NCBI RefSeq assembly: GCF_014641455.1
Contig: NZ_BMHT01000003.1
Location: forward strand, 243,921-307,920
Source: Hymenobacter cavernae
GTDB taxonomy: Bacteria > Bacteroidota > Bacteroidia > Cytophagales > Hymenobacteraceae
Direction of reading: 5' to 3'
Length of the DNA: 64,000 nt
Each line of letters begins with the position of its first letter. Positions within the stretch are counted from its first letter, which is position 1. Below the pieces are notes generated by a model. The model had not been told where the DNA came from. It saw only the letters and a list, made by a program, of their open reading frames with translations, and made no database searches. Below, piece after piece: positions 17,752 to 26,365 of this stretch. A program made the translations under genes and the position numbers.

Positions 17752-18885
17752 TTACAGAAAGGAAATACCGAAGCTCAACGTTTGGGCCTGCGGACCGCGG
17801 TTCTCCTTGAACAAGTCGTTGAGGTTGTATTTTACGAACAAATCAATGCCGCGCACGCCGATAACGCCTTGTAGGCCATACTGGAAGTCTTCCAGGTTGT
17901 AGCTGCCGCGGTCTTTGTCTTTCTTGGTGCTGCCATCCTGGTCATACTTGATTTTGGTGTGGCTGCTGAGGCGGTAGCCCACGAAACCGCCAGCGCTTAG
18001 GCGGAACGACTCGTGGCCTTTCTGGTCGCGGAAATAAAGCTGCGCCATCAGCGGCAAGTTGAGCGTGGTGGTGGCTAGCTTGCTCTTTTGCAGATTGAAC
18101 GAAGACTCCTTTCTGATAAAGGACACGGAGGAATCAGCGGCAAACAGCCGACGATTGTTGTCGAACATGTAGTTGTTGAAAGCAACTTCCGGCCCCGACA
18201 CGATGTAGAACGGACTGCCTACTTTGCCTACCCGCCAGGAGTGACGCCACTGAAAGCTGATGTAGCGGGAGCCTAGTGGCCGCAAGTCGAATGGTACGTC
18301 AAGGCCTGAGTTAGCGCTGCCACGATTCACCAGCGTATTCAAACCTAGGTCCATGCTGAAGTTGCTGTGGTGCGGACGGTTAAACTTTGTCTCGGCCTTC
18401 ACTTTGCGCAACGAGTCGCGGGTGCCGGTGTCCAACCGGCCGACGTGCACCTTCACGTTGTCGCCGTCGTCATTGTCGTCTACTACCACTCCAAAAGAAG
18501 GGCCCAACCGCACTTCTACGTGGTCGTTGCTGGCGGATTTCTGCGCGTTGCGCACGGTCACGCGGATCTGCTCGGGCATGGCCTTGCCGGGCTGGTCTTT
18601 GGCGGGGTAGAACTCCATCGTCACCTGGCCGGTTTTGGAGTTTTTGCCCGCAGCTTCGGCCTGCGTGATGTAGGTGTCAAGCAAAATCATCAGCGAATCG
18701 AGCTTGTAGCTGCGCATCTGGCGCAGCTGCTCTTTGTTCTTGACGTACAGCGTCATAACGGCCTGGTTGGGCAGTTTCACCACGATGGTATCGGTGTACG
18801 GAGACGAAGTTGTGGTTCTAGCGAAGGAAGGCGCGGCCAGCAGCGTCAGCAGCAAAAAAGCCAGCAGCGAGAAGAAGCGTTTCAT
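17752..18885 (-). CDS. Exported protein with C-terminal outer-membrane beta-barrel
   Basis: A 377-residue protein with a clear signal peptide (KRFFSLLAFLLLTLLAAPSFA). The first half (about 30-150) is soluble, and the second half (about 170-377) has alternating amphipathic strands such as RYISFQWRHSWRVG and FRLSAGGFVGYRLSSHTKI and ends GPQAQTLSFGISFL, with the final aromatic-rich strand of an outer-membrane barrel (PorT-like family). No precise function can be assigned. It follows the ECF sigma and anti-sigma-like genes on the same strand after a 115-bp gap with a repeat, so it may be their target. Confidence 0.75.
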   Translation of the reverse strand: MKRFFSLLAFLLLTLLAAPSFARTTTSSPYTDTIVVKLPNQAVMTLYVKNKEQLRQMRSYKLDSLMILLDTYITQAEAAGKNSKTGQVTMEFYPAKDQPGKAMPEQIRVTVRNAQKSASNDHVEVRLGPSFGVVVDDNDDGDNVKVHVGRLDTGTRDSLRKVKAETKFNRPHHSNFSMDLGLNTLVNRGSANSGLDVPFDLRPLGSRYISFQWRHSWRVGKVGSPFYIVSGPEVAFNNYMFDNNRRLFAADSSVSFIRKESSFNLQKSKLATTTLNLPLMAQLYFRDQKGHESFRLSAGGFVGYRLSSHTKIKYDQDGSTKKDKDRGSYNLEDFQYGLQGVIGVRGIDLFVKYNLNDLFKENRGPQAQTLSFGISFL

Positions 18886-18888
18886 GTC

Positions 18889-18999
18889 GGTTATCAGTTA
18901 ACAGTTATCAATTTCAGTTTTAGCTACCGTTACCATCTTTTGCTCGGTGCGGACCAGTTTACACTTGCTTGGTAACTGGTAGATGGTAACTGGCAACTG
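18889..18999. repeat. Imperfect inverted repeat between the anti-sigma-like and barrel genes
   Basis: The left part contains TTATCAGTTAACAGTTATC and GTTACCATC. The right part contains GGTAACTGGTAGATGGTAAC and GGCAACTGATTA, a rough inverse. It resembles the GTAACTGAG-type repeats at 44572-44684. It fills nearly the whole 115-bp gap. Confidence 0.55.
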
Positions 19000-19000
19000 A

Positions 19001-19852
19001 TTACGGGTGCGGCGCGGTGGTGTAGGCTTCCACTTGGGCCGTAATTACTTCGGGCAGAGCCACTTTGGGTAGGTTGATCTGGCGTCCATCCAACACGACG
19101 TTGCCTACTTTTTTGCTGGCTTTCAGGAGCAGATTGCCCAGTCCTTTGCGACGCCCGCTTTCGCCGTCGGCAGCGTAAGCCGTGGCGCCCGGCGTGGCAC
19201 TTTCGCGGCGTACTTCCACGATGATCGGGCCCGATGGCGCGGCCGCGGCCACCAAGGCGGGGGTACTAGTCGGCTCAGGGCTAGGTAGGGTCGCGGGGAC
19301 AACTGCCGGGCGCTCCGGATGCGCAACGGCGGGTGTCGCAACGGCCACTGCCTGAGCCGGTGCCGAGCTAGTAGAAACAGACGTAGGTGTGTGGGGGCGA
19401 GCGGAGGGCGTAGTGCGAGCCACAGCGCGGCGCAACCCAGGAGCGGGAGCTAAGGGCCGACCGGTGTGCACTGCCGGAGCCGGTTCCTGAGCCGTGGAAG
19501 CAGTGGCGGCTAGCCTTTCCGAACTTGCTTCTGACTTCTTAGATGCAGCTTCCAAAGGAGCGGTTGCCTGGGTGGTTGGCTGATTGAGAGAATTTTTTTC
19601 GGTTTGCTTCTGGGTTGTGACGGTGGCTAGCTCCGGCGTCGAGTTACCTAGGTTTGGAACGCGCAGCAGCCAGCCGGCGCCCACCACGAGCAGCAGCGCA
19701 ATCACGGCCGCCGCGGCATAAAGCCACATCACCGGCCGCTTTTTGGCGGGTTGCAGCTCCTCTTCGAGCTGGGTCCAGAGGTAGTCGGGCGGGGTAGGCG
19801 CGTGGTGCTGAAGCTTATCGCGAAACAGCTTATCAATATCTTCCGGTTGCAT
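19001..19852 (-). CDS. Single-pass membrane protein, probable anti-sigma factor
   Basis: A 283-residue protein. A short acidic cytoplasmic N-terminus (IDKLFRDKLQHHAPTPPDYLW) precedes one transmembrane helix (about residues 40-62, VMWLYAAAAVIALLLVVGAGW) and a long Ala/Pro/Thr-rich periplasmic region. The start overlaps the sigma gene end by 20 bp. Position, overlap and topology fit an anti-sigma factor for the upstream ECF sigma. No zinc-binding HxxxCxxC motif is seen, so the classical ZAS fold is not supported by sequence. Confidence 0.72.
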   Translation of the reverse strand: MQPEDIDKLFRDKLQHHAPTPPDYLWTQLEEELQPAKKRPVMWLYAAAAVIALLLVVGAGWLLRVPNLGNSTPELATVTTQKQTEKNSLNQPTTQATAPLEAASKKSEASSERLAATASTAQEPAPAVHTGRPLAPAPGLRRAVARTTPSARPHTPTSVSTSSAPAQAVAVATPAVAHPERPAVVPATLPSPEPTSTPALVAAAAPSGPIIVEVRRESATPGATAYAADGESGRRKGLGNLLLKASKKVGNVVLDGRQINLPKVALPEVITAQVEAYTTAPHP

Positions 19853-20414
19853 AATATTCTTTGGGTGAGGAGTTTGACCCCGACGCCTGGGAGTTGGCGA
19901 CGGCGAGACGGCGCTGCAACATGGCCCGCGCCTTACTCAGCTGCGATTTGGAAGTGCCTTCCGAAATGCCCAGCAGCTCAGCAATTTCGGGGTGCGAGTA
20001 GCCCTCTAGCGCGTAGAGGTTGAATACCGTGCGGTAGCCCGCCGGCAGCTCAGCCAGCACCGCTAGCATGTCGGCGGCGTTTAGTTGGCTTTCCGCGTCG
20101 GCGGGCGTGGTAGCCAGGTCGGTGGGGTAGTCGTCGATGGCGAGGTGCAGGGGCTCCTTGCGGCGGAGCTGGCCCAGGGCCTCATTGACCATGATCTTGC
20201 GAATCCATCCCTCGAAGCTGCCCTCATGCCGATACTGATCCAAGGCCCGGAACACTTTCACAAATCCGCCCAGCATCGCCGACTCGGCGTCTTCCCGCTG
20301 GCGCAGGTAGCGCATGCACACACCTAGCATCAGACCCGCAAACCGTTCGTAGAGCAGTTTCTGGGCCCGGCCACTGCCTTGGCGGCAGGCGGCGATGAGG
20401 TCGGCTTCGGTCAC
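19833..20414 (-). CDS. ECF-subfamily RNA polymerase sigma factor
   Basis: A 193-residue sigma-70 of the ECF group. Region 2 runs from about residue 10 to 85 (YERFAGLMLGVCMRYLRQ, then VKVFRALDQYRHEGSFEGWI with R-K-I-M-V-N-E-A). Region 4 is about 125-175 (LPAGYRTVFNLYALEGYSHP then EIAELLGISEGTSKSQLSKA). No region 3 is present. It opens a three-gene minus-strand cassette with the membrane protein it overlaps by 20 bp and the downstream barrel gene. Cell-envelope stress control is the usual role of such sets and is inferred here. Confidence 0.92.
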   Translation of the reverse strand: MTEADLIAACRQGSGRAQKLLYERFAGLMLGVCMRYLRQREDAESAMLGGFVKVFRALDQYRHEGSFEGWIRKIMVNEALGQLRRKEPLHLAIDDYPTDLATTPADAESQLNAADMLAVLAELPAGYRTVFNLYALEGYSHPEIAELLGISEGTSKSQLSKARAMLQRRLAVANSQASGSNSSPKEYYATGRY

Positions 20415-20502
20415 GGAGGGTAAAGGTTTTAGGCGATAAGTGGCGTTTGGTGGGGTAGATGAGGGAGGTTAGGTTGGGGTTGCCTGGGGCCGTAAAAATA
20501 AT

Positions 20503-20608
20503 TTCCCGCAGAGAAGCGCGGAGGAAGCGTAGAGGTCCGCAGAGCACAACGATTTATACGTTAGAACTCTGCGGACCTCTGCGTCTCCTCCGCGCTCCTC
20601 TGCGGGAA
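20503..20608. repeat. 42-bp inverted repeat, TTCCCGCAGAG family
   Basis: TTCCCGCAGAGAAGCGCGGA continues to CAGAG (20503-20544) and is matched with a few mismatches by its inverse at 20567-20608. The loop is 22 nt. It lies between the CoA-binding protein gene and the sigma gene, upstream of the sigma start by about 90 bp, so it could influence either transcript. Confidence 0.85.
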
Positions 20609-20623
20609 CCGACGTAAGAAAAG

Positions 20624-20983
20624 TTAATAATTGCCGATCGACAGCATCACCAAAGTGCAAGCCTCTTCGGTACGGATGCCTTTGGCCTGTGCCATTTTCT
20701 CCAGCTCCTCATTCTCGGTGCCGGGGTTGAAGATGATGCGCTTGGGGTTGAGGTCTAGGATGTAATCGTACCAGGCGGGCTGATTTTGCGGCCCCACGTA
20801 AAGCGTCACAGTGTCGACGCTTTCTTCGGCGGGTCGGTCGGTGTGAATATCCAGGCCGGCTACCTGTCCCTTGCGGATGCCCACCGGCACCACTTCGTGG
20901 CCATGCCTTTTGAGCATATTAACGGCGCGGTAGGAGTAGCGGTCAGGATTATCGCTGGCGCCGATGACGACGGTCTTTTTCAT
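20624..20983 (-). CDS. CoA-binding domain protein (YccU-like)
   Basis: A 119-residue single-domain Rossmann-type protein of the CoA_binding family. Its N-terminus KKTVVIGASDNPDRYSYRA is the nucleotide-binding loop, and later VTLYVGPQNQPAWYDYIL and RIIFNPGTENEEL match the succinyl-CoA synthetase alpha-like fold of YccU. Family members bind CoA; a catalytic role is not established. The C-terminal Cys in TEEACTLVML is typical. It is a single gene downstream of the FAD dehydrogenase on the same strand with a 69-bp gap. Confidence 0.88.
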   Translation of the reverse strand: MKKTVVIGASDNPDRYSYRAVNMLKRHGHEVVPVGIRKGQVAGLDIHTDRPAEESVDTVTLYVGPQNQPAWYDYILDLNPKRIIFNPGTENEELEKMAQAKGIRTEEACTLVMLSIGNY

Positions 20984-21052
20984 AAGGAGCGGTTAGCTGT
21001 TAGCTTTTTAGGTTGAAATCAAACAGTTTTTCAGTACTAGTACGAAAAAACA

Positions 21053-22627
21053 TCAGCTAACAGCTAAAGCTGCCATTGCCTCGGCGCACCGCTCACCATC
21101 CATGGCCGCCGACACGATGCCTCCAGCGTAGCCAGCCCCTTCGCCGCAGGGAAACAAGCCTTGGATGTTGGGATGCTGGAGCGTATCCCGGTCGCGGGGG
21201 ATGCGCACGGGGGAAGAGGTGCGGCTTTCCACGCCCACAATCTGGGCGGCGTTGGTTGCGTAGCCGGGAATCTTCTGCCCAAAATCGCGGAAGCCCTGGC
21301 GCAGGCGCTCGGCCAGACCTAGGCCGAGCACGTCGTCCATGCGCACGGGCACGAGACCAGGTTGGTAGGAGGTTCCCAGCAATTCAGGCGAGACTTTATT
21401 CTTTAAAAAGTCGCCCAGCCGTTGCGCCGGCGCCAGCTGCGTATTACCCGCCAGCGCGCACGCCCGCTGCTCGATTTCCTGTTGCAGACGTAAGCCGGCG
21501 AGTGGTCCGTGCTGACCTAGGTCCATGTCTTCCAGCTCGATAGCCGCCACGATGCCCGAGTTAGCAAAGCGTGAATCGCGGCGCGACGGCGACATGCCAT
21601 TCACCACGACTTCGCCGGGGGCCGTGGCCGCCGGCACGATAAAGCCGCCCGGACACATGCAAAATGAGAACACCCCCCGCTGCTTGCCTTTCCACTGCGT
21701 CTGGTGCACCAGCGAGTACGAAGCCGCCGGTAGTTGCCCGCGGTCGGCACGGCGGTACTGGGCCTGATCGATGAGGGTTTGGGGGTGCTCTACGCGTACG
21801 CCCAGGGCAAAAGGCTTGGCTTCGATGAGCACGCCGCGTCGGTGGAGCAGCTCGTAAATATCACGGGCCGAGTGGCCGGTAGCCAGGATAACGCCGTCGG
21901 CTTCAATGCTTTCGCCGGTGGCCGTGACTACGCCGCGTAGGTGGTTCTGCTCCAGAACAAGATCCGTCACGCGCGTGTCGAAGCGCACTTCGCCGCCGGC
22001 TTGCCGCACCGAGTCGCGCAGGGCGGCTACCACCAACGGCAGCTTGTTGGTGCCGATATGCGGGTGGGCGTCCACCAGAATGTCGGGCGTAGCACCATGC
22101 TGCACGAAGATGCGCAGAATGCGCTGAATATCACCGCGCTTGGTGGAGCGCGTGTACAGTTTGCCGTCGGAATAGGTGCCTGCGCCACCCTCGCCGAAGC
22201 AGTAGTTGGAATCCGGATTAACGATATGCTCCTTGTTGAGCGCAGCCAGGTCGCGGCGACGCGTGCGCACGTCTTTGCCCCGCTCTACCACAATTGGCTT
22301 GATACCTAGCTCGATAGCCCGAAGCGCGGCAAATAAACCGGCCGGACCTGCCCCCACGATCAGCACCGAGCGCCGGGCGTGGCTGACGTCGGGGTAGCGA
22401 AACCAGGGGCCAAACAGGTCGGTAGGAGGCGGCGAAAGCCACACATCGGCGCGCAGCCGCACCAGAGGCTGCCGGCCGCGCGCATCGATGGAGCGGCGGC
22501 GCAGGTGCACAAAATCGGCTTGGCCGGGTCGCAGACCAGCGGCTTCCAGCAGCGCCCGGTAGCGCGCAAACTCATCGTAGGCCACTTCCGGCGGAAGCAG
22601 CACTTCTATTTCTTTTTTCTCAGACAT
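21053..22627 (-). CDS. NAD(P)/FAD-dependent dehydrogenase (COG2509-like)
   Basis: A 524-residue flavoprotein. An N-terminal ferredoxin-like or THUMP-like extension (1-85) precedes the Rossmann dinucleotide motif VLIVGAGPAGLFAALRA (about 89-105). The family-specific segment NPDSNYCFGEGGAGTYSDGK follows, then the second nucleotide motif ADGVILATGHSARDIY and the C-terminal FPCGEGAGYAGGIVSAAMDG. It matches the uncharacterised FAD-dependent dehydrogenases widespread in bacteria, whose substrate is unknown. Two CCTAGG sites fall in its frame. Confidence 0.87.
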   Translation of the reverse strand: MSEKKEIEVLLPPEVAYDEFARYRALLEAAGLRPGQADFVHLRRRSIDARGRQPLVRLRADVWLSPPPTDLFGPWFRYPDVSHARRSVLIVGAGPAGLFAALRAIELGIKPIVVERGKDVRTRRRDLAALNKEHIVNPDSNYCFGEGGAGTYSDGKLYTRSTKRGDIQRILRIFVQHGATPDILVDAHPHIGTNKLPLVVAALRDSVRQAGGEVRFDTRVTDLVLEQNHLRGVVTATGESIEADGVILATGHSARDIYELLHRRGVLIEAKPFALGVRVEHPQTLIDQAQYRRADRGQLPAASYSLVHQTQWKGKQRGVFSFCMCPGGFIVPAATAPGEVVVNGMSPSRRDSRFANSGIVAAIELEDMDLGQHGPLAGLRLQQEIEQRACALAGNTQLAPAQRLGDFLKNKVSPELLGTSYQPGLVPVRMDDVLGLGLAERLRQGFRDFGQKIPGYATNAAQIVGVESRTSSPVRIPRDRDTLQHPNIQGLFPCGEGAGYAGGIVSAAMDGERCAEAMAALAVS

Positions 22628-22705
22628 GAAATGGGCGAAAGGGAGTTAACCTTTAAACCAGGTTGTTAAGCAGACAACAAAGCTGCTGGAGTAGTTCGGG
22701 CTTCG

Positions 22706-23089
22706 TTACTGTACCGTCAGGGTATCGACTGTATAGGTCGTGGGGCCACTCAAAAATTTGAGGTAATACGTTCCCGGCTGGGTTGGTTTGAACGTGTAAT
22801 CTGCTTGAATAGGCACCGCAACCTGCGTGCAGACGCAGCCGTCGTAGCTGACACTTAGCGCTACCTTCACCGAGTCGCCTACGCGTTCCTGAATAAACTT
22901 GTCAAACTTGCCACAGCTGTTCTCGGCTGCAAAAGAAACCGTGAATTTAACATCCTCATTAGCCCGGCTCGTTCTGGGGCCTGTTGCCTGCGCTATGTAC
23001 GTTACAGCGCTACCACGACAGGTATTCTCGGAGCCTAGGCTACAGCTGGCCAGTAAAAAGCAGGCAAACACTATGAGCGTGTTTTTCAT
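22706..23089 (-). CDS. Small lipoprotein of unknown function
   Basis: A 127-residue protein with a lipoprotein signal (KNTLIVFACFLLASC, Cys16). The mature part has four further Cys residues (CRG, SCGKF and CVC) and beta-rich sequence, with VSFAAENSCGKFDKF and TYYLKFLSGPTTYTV. It resembles small immunoglobulin-like envelope lipoproteins of Bacteroidota, but I do not recognise a named family. Cys pairs suggest disulphides in the periplasm. It is flanked by the FAD dehydrogenase and an old-yellow-enzyme, with no sign of operon linkage. Confidence 0.75.
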   Translation of the reverse strand: MKNTLIVFACFLLASCSLGSENTCRGSAVTYIAQATGPRTSRANEDVKFTVSFAAENSCGKFDKFIQERVGDSVKVALSVSYDGCVCTQVAVPIQADYTFKPTQPGTYYLKFLSGPTTYTVDTLTVQ

Positions 23090-23280
23090 GGTACGACTAG
23101 GGGTGCAGTTTTATATGGAGAGGCAATTTAGCACTCTTTGGTTGCACGCACCTCCTAAACGCACCCCAGGGAAGCACCGCGTAGGAGAGGCACAGGGCAG
23201 CTACTCACCCGGTCAACGTACCTGAAAGCCCCGATAAATGAAGGCAACTGGCGTCATAACCTAGGTTCGGACATAAACAG

Positions 23281-23309
23281 AACAGCCGGACTTATCAGAT
23301 CCGGCTGTT
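23281..23309. terminator. Terminator after the old-yellow-enzyme gene
   Basis: AACAGCCGGA (23281-23290) pairs with TCCGGCTGTT (23300-23309), loop 9 nt. It lies 23 bp past the minus-strand stop at 23332. The inverse reading ends in TT and A/T-rich sequence. Confidence 0.7.
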
Positions 23310-23331
23310 TGTTAAAATGCTTATCTATGAG

Positions 23332-24402
23332 TTACTTAACGCGCTTAGCGCGCTGGTACTGCACGGGCCATTCCACATCCACACCTAGGTCCTGGGCCGC
23401 GTGGAGCGGGAAGTACGGGTCGCGCAGGAACTCGCGGGCCATGAAAATCAGGTCGGCCTGGTTGTTTTCGAGGATGGCTTCGGCTTGCTGGGCGTTGGTG
23501 ATGATGCCGACCGCGCCGGTCGGGATGCCGGCTTCCTGCTTAATGCGCTCCGCAAATTCCACCTGATAGCCGGGCCCCACAGGAATTTTAGCCTGGGGAA
23601 CGTTGCCGCCGGTGGAAGCGTCGATCAGATCGACTCCTTTGGTTTTGAGAATGTTAGCCAGCGCAATAGAATCTTCGAGCGTCCAGCCGCCCTCGGTCCA
23701 GTCGGTGGCCGAGATGCGCACGAAAAGCGGAAGATCAGCGGGCAGCACTTCGCGCACGGCTTCGGTTACTTCGAGCAGCAGCCGAATGCGGTTTTCATAG
23801 GAGCCACCGTATTCGTCGGTGCGCTGGTTGCTCAGCGGCGAGCAGAACTGGTGGAGTAGGTAGCCGTGGGCCGCGTGAATCTCAATGACCTTAAAGCCAG
23901 CCGCCAAGGAGCGCTGCGTGGCCGTCCGGAAATCGTCGATTACCTTCTGAATGCCTTCTTGATCAAGAGCAACGGGCAGGGGATAGGTGTCGGAAAACGG
24001 AATGGCACTGGGCGCTACCGTCTGCCAACCTAGGTTTTCGGGTACCGCGCCTTCGCCCGTCCAGGGGCTGTAGGTGCTGGCCTTGCGGCCCGCATGAGCC
24101 AGTTGGATACCGGAAACCGAGCCGTGCGCTTCCAGAAAAGAGGTAATACGCTTCAGGCCCTCGATGTGCTCATCTTTCCAGATACCTAGGTCGTCGGGGG
24201 TGATGCGCGCTTCGGGCGATACGCCGGTGGCTTCGAAGATGATGAGGCTGGCGCCGCCCACGGCCCGGCTGCCCAGGTGTACTAGGTGCCAGTCATTAGC
24301 AAAGCCATCCTGACTGGAATATTCGCACATCGGTGAAACTACGATGCGGTTTTTAAGCTCAATGCCCCGCAGACGGAACGGGCTGAAAAGTTTTGCTGCC
24401 AT
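23332..24402 (-). CDS. namA: Old-yellow-enzyme NADPH dehydrogenase (YqjM/NamA class)
   Basis: A 356-residue FMN-dependent ene-reductase that reduces activated C=C bonds with NADPH. The YqjM-subclass signature is clear: RIVVSPMCEYSS with Cys26, the residue that tunes FMN in YqjM, then HLGSRAVGGASLIIFEATGV, IQLAHAGRKAST and EIHAAHGYLLHQFCSPLSN with the substrate-binding His pair. FMN phosphate is bound by the later VGIITNAQQAE segment and LIFMAREFLRDPYFP. Length is typical. It stands alone with its own terminator. Confidence 0.93.
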   Translation of the reverse strand: MAAKLFSPFRLRGIELKNRIVVSPMCEYSSQDGFANDWHLVHLGSRAVGGASLIIFEATGVSPEARITPDDLGIWKDEHIEGLKRITSFLEAHGSVSGIQLAHAGRKASTYSPWTGEGAVPENLGWQTVAPSAIPFSDTYPLPVALDQEGIQKVIDDFRTATQRSLAAGFKVIEIHAAHGYLLHQFCSPLSNQRTDEYGGSYENRIRLLLEVTEAVREVLPADLPLFVRISATDWTEGGWTLEDSIALANILKTKGVDLIDASTGGNVPQAKIPVGPGYQVEFAERIKQEAGIPTGAVGIITNAQQAEAILENNQADLIFMAREFLRDPYFPLHAAQDLGVDVEWPVQYQRAKRVK

Positions 24403-24562
24403 GAAGTTGAGAGTAGTAAAACGCGCCCGGCCAAGGAACGTAGCGGCCAGCGCGCGGAGATAAATCCGATTGCCTCGTATTACCGCCTCACGCCCCGAAG
24501 GTTTCCAGCGCTCAGCTTCGCAACCCTAGGTGCCTGCTGCCCGCAACGAGAAAACCGCTTAC

Positions 24563-24594
24563 TTTGAGCAATAAAGTCAGGTACTTAACCTTTG
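24563..24594 (+). promoter_or_regulatory. Candidate Bacteroidota-type promoter for the DUF2911 gene
   Basis: TTTG at 24563-24566 is followed after 19 bp by TAACCTTTG at 24586-24594, close to the phylum's -33 TTTG and -7 TAnnTTTG boxes (one extra base in the second). It lies 36 bp before the start codon. The spacing is right, but the call is pattern-based only. Confidence 0.5.
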
Positions 24595-24629
24595 TATCCG
24601 CACACGGTTTCTTTCCCAAAACAACTCCT

Positions 24630-25223
24630 ATGAAAAACTTTCTCGCCAACCGCCTTGCCCCAAGCCTGGGCCTGACGCTGTTTCTGCTCGCGGCCGCAAC
24701 TACCACCAGCCTCGCCCAGACGACGACCGCCACCCAAACCACCAAAGCACCGGAAGATAAATCCAAGCGACCAAGCCCGCCTGCCAAAGCAACGGCCACA
24801 GTAGGCGGTGCCACCGTTACCATCGACTACAGCCGGCCGTCGGTGAAAGGCCGCAAAATTTTTGGCACACTGGAGCCCTATGGCAAAGTGTGGCGCACGG
24901 GTGCCAACGAGGCCACCACCTTTGAGGTCAGCAAAGACGTGAAAATCGAAGGCCAGACGCTGCCCGCCGGCAAATACGGCCTGTTCACCATCCCCGGCGA
25001 AACCGAGTGGACCATCATCTTCAACAAAACCGCCGACCAGTGGGGCGCCTACAAGTACGATGCCGCGCAGGATGCGCTACGCGTGAAAGTGAAGCCCAAG
25101 AAGACCGCCCAACTCACGGAGGTCTTCACCATCAACCTGGATAAGACGGGCAAAGTGGCCATGCTGTGGGAAAATACGGAAGTTGATTTCACGGTAAGCA
25201 GCGGCGGTAAGTCGTCGATGTAG
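24630..25223 (+). CDS. DUF2911 family exported protein
   Basis: A 197-residue protein with a signal peptide (MKNFLANRLAPSLGLTLFLL to SLAQ) and a DUF2911 domain (about 50-185): VTIDYSRPSVKGRKIFG, VWRTGANEATTFEVSKD, LPAGKYGLFTIPGETEWTII and FNKTADQWGAYKYD. The domain is common in Bacteroidota envelope proteins and has no established biochemical role. I start at 24630. The frame runs up to 24564, but that stretch includes the promoter-like element. The segment between leader and domain is Thr-rich and looks like a linker. Confidence 0.9.
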   Translation: MKNFLANRLAPSLGLTLFLLAAATTTSLAQTTTATQTTKAPEDKSKRPSPPAKATATVGGATVTIDYSRPSVKGRKIFGTLEPYGKVWRTGANEATTFEVSKDVKIEGQTLPAGKYGLFTIPGETEWTIIFNKTADQWGAYKYDAAQDALRVKVKPKKTAQLTEVFTINLDKTGKVAMLWENTEVDFTVSSGGKSSM

Positions 25224-25330
25224 GCTTCTGAACTAGCTGCCTGATTCTCGGGAAAACGGCTGCCAGCATGCGATTTGTAGCGGTCTGGCAAATGGCGTAA
25301 TTACCATTGAAAAACATTGAATCGTGCTTG

Positions 25331-25368
25331 AACCTAGCTTTCGCTCCTCTGGAGGTGAAAGCTAGGTT
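25331..25368. terminator. CTAG-containing hairpin terminator
   Basis: AACCTAGCTTTC (25331-25342) pairs with GAAAGCTAGGTT (25357-25368), followed by TT and a later T5. An inner CTCC/GGAG pairing tightens the loop. It lies between the convergent DUF2911 gene and the minus-strand SRPBCC gene. Confidence 0.8.
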
Positions 25369-25417
25369 TTCCTTTTTAATAGACCCACGCACGATGCATC
25401 ATTGTGTCAGGAGGTGC

Positions 25418-26335
25418 TTAATGCTCAGGCATGATTTCGTAGGCGCTCTGTAGATCCTGGGCTAGGTTGTCAAAAACGTATTGGTGCTCCTGCTCAATAG
25501 CTATTTTCTCCAAAGGCTCCCAATACATCCTAGGCTTTAGTTCGGAGGTATACGTTGTGATTCGGGTAAGCTTCGTCTGCCCGTTTCTGGTTGGCTCAAA
25601 GAGATAGATGGCTTCTTTAAATCCTAGCCACTTCCTGCCTGTTAGCTGGTAGTCGATAATATCCATTTTCAGGAGCTCGCCTTTTTTAAGAGCGGTAATC
25701 CGTTCTACTATTTTTCCTCCTTCGAAATAGCAGGTTCGCAAACCACCTACCTTCTCCTGTTCCAGCACGCATTTTTGCGGGATAGGCAAGCCAATGCGCA
25801 GTAGAAATGGCTTATAGGTATCAAGCGTGTCAACAGATTTAATCTGTTCGTAAACCTGCTCTGCCGAATAGGGTAGGACAGTGCTTGAATAGACTTCTAT
25901 CGTTTCGAGCGCTGAGTTGAGCTTTTTATCAACAGGTGCAAACAGCAGAAACACTAGAAAGGGGAGAGCTAGGGTATTTAAATTGGTCGATTCGTTTAGC
26001 TGTTCATACCGCTTCAGTAGCAGGGAAATAACGCTCCCCAGAAACAGAAGCGGCACAATAATCGGCAGCGACATCAGAACGCAAATCATGCCTTCTAACT
26101 TACCTACTAGCAAGAGTATCAGAAAAATAGCTAGGCTAACGGCTAGCCCCCGATACGCCCATTTGATGCTAGGCAGCGCCCCGATGGCAATGCCCGTAAC
26201 GATGGGTAATAAAATAAAAAACGCCCAGCCGTAAGCAATTAGGTGGTAGTGAAGTAGTAAGAAACCAATTAATAGAAAGCTAAGCGAGATGATAATAGCC
26301 AGGCGGAAGCTCTTGTCGGAGAGGATAGTTTTCAT
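25418..26335 (-). CDS. Membrane protein with C-terminal SRPBCC domain
   Basis: A 305-residue protein. The first half has four or five hydrophobic helices (about 12-30, 36-54, 62-78, 84-106 and 121-135). From about residue 145 the sequence fits an SRPBCC (polyketide cyclase/START-like) ligand-binding fold: VYSSTVLPYSAEQVYEQI at the front, a middle with GGKIVERITALKKGELL, and a long final helix EHQYVFDNLAQDLQSA. A hydrophobic ligand bound at the membrane surface is plausible but unproved. The gene is clearly more AT-rich than its neighbours, which suggests recent acquisition or weak codon selection. It lies 30 bp downstream of kynA on the same strand. Confidence 0.78.
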   Translation of the reverse strand: MKTILSDKSFRLAIIISLSFLLIGFLLLHYHLIAYGWAFFILLPIVTGIAIGALPSIKWAYRGLAVSLAIFLILLLVGKLEGMICVLMSLPIIVPLLFLGSVISLLLKRYEQLNESTNLNTLALPFLVFLLFAPVDKKLNSALETIEVYSSTVLPYSAEQVYEQIKSVDTLDTYKPFLLRIGLPIPQKCVLEQEKVGGLRTCYFEGGKIVERITALKKGELLKMDIIDYQLTGRKWLGFKEAIYLFEPTRNGQTKLTRITTYTSELKPRMYWEPLEKIAIEQEHQYVFDNLAQDLQSAYEIMPEH

Positions 26336-26365
26336 ACCTAAAGATCGTATCCGTCGATGTTTGAC

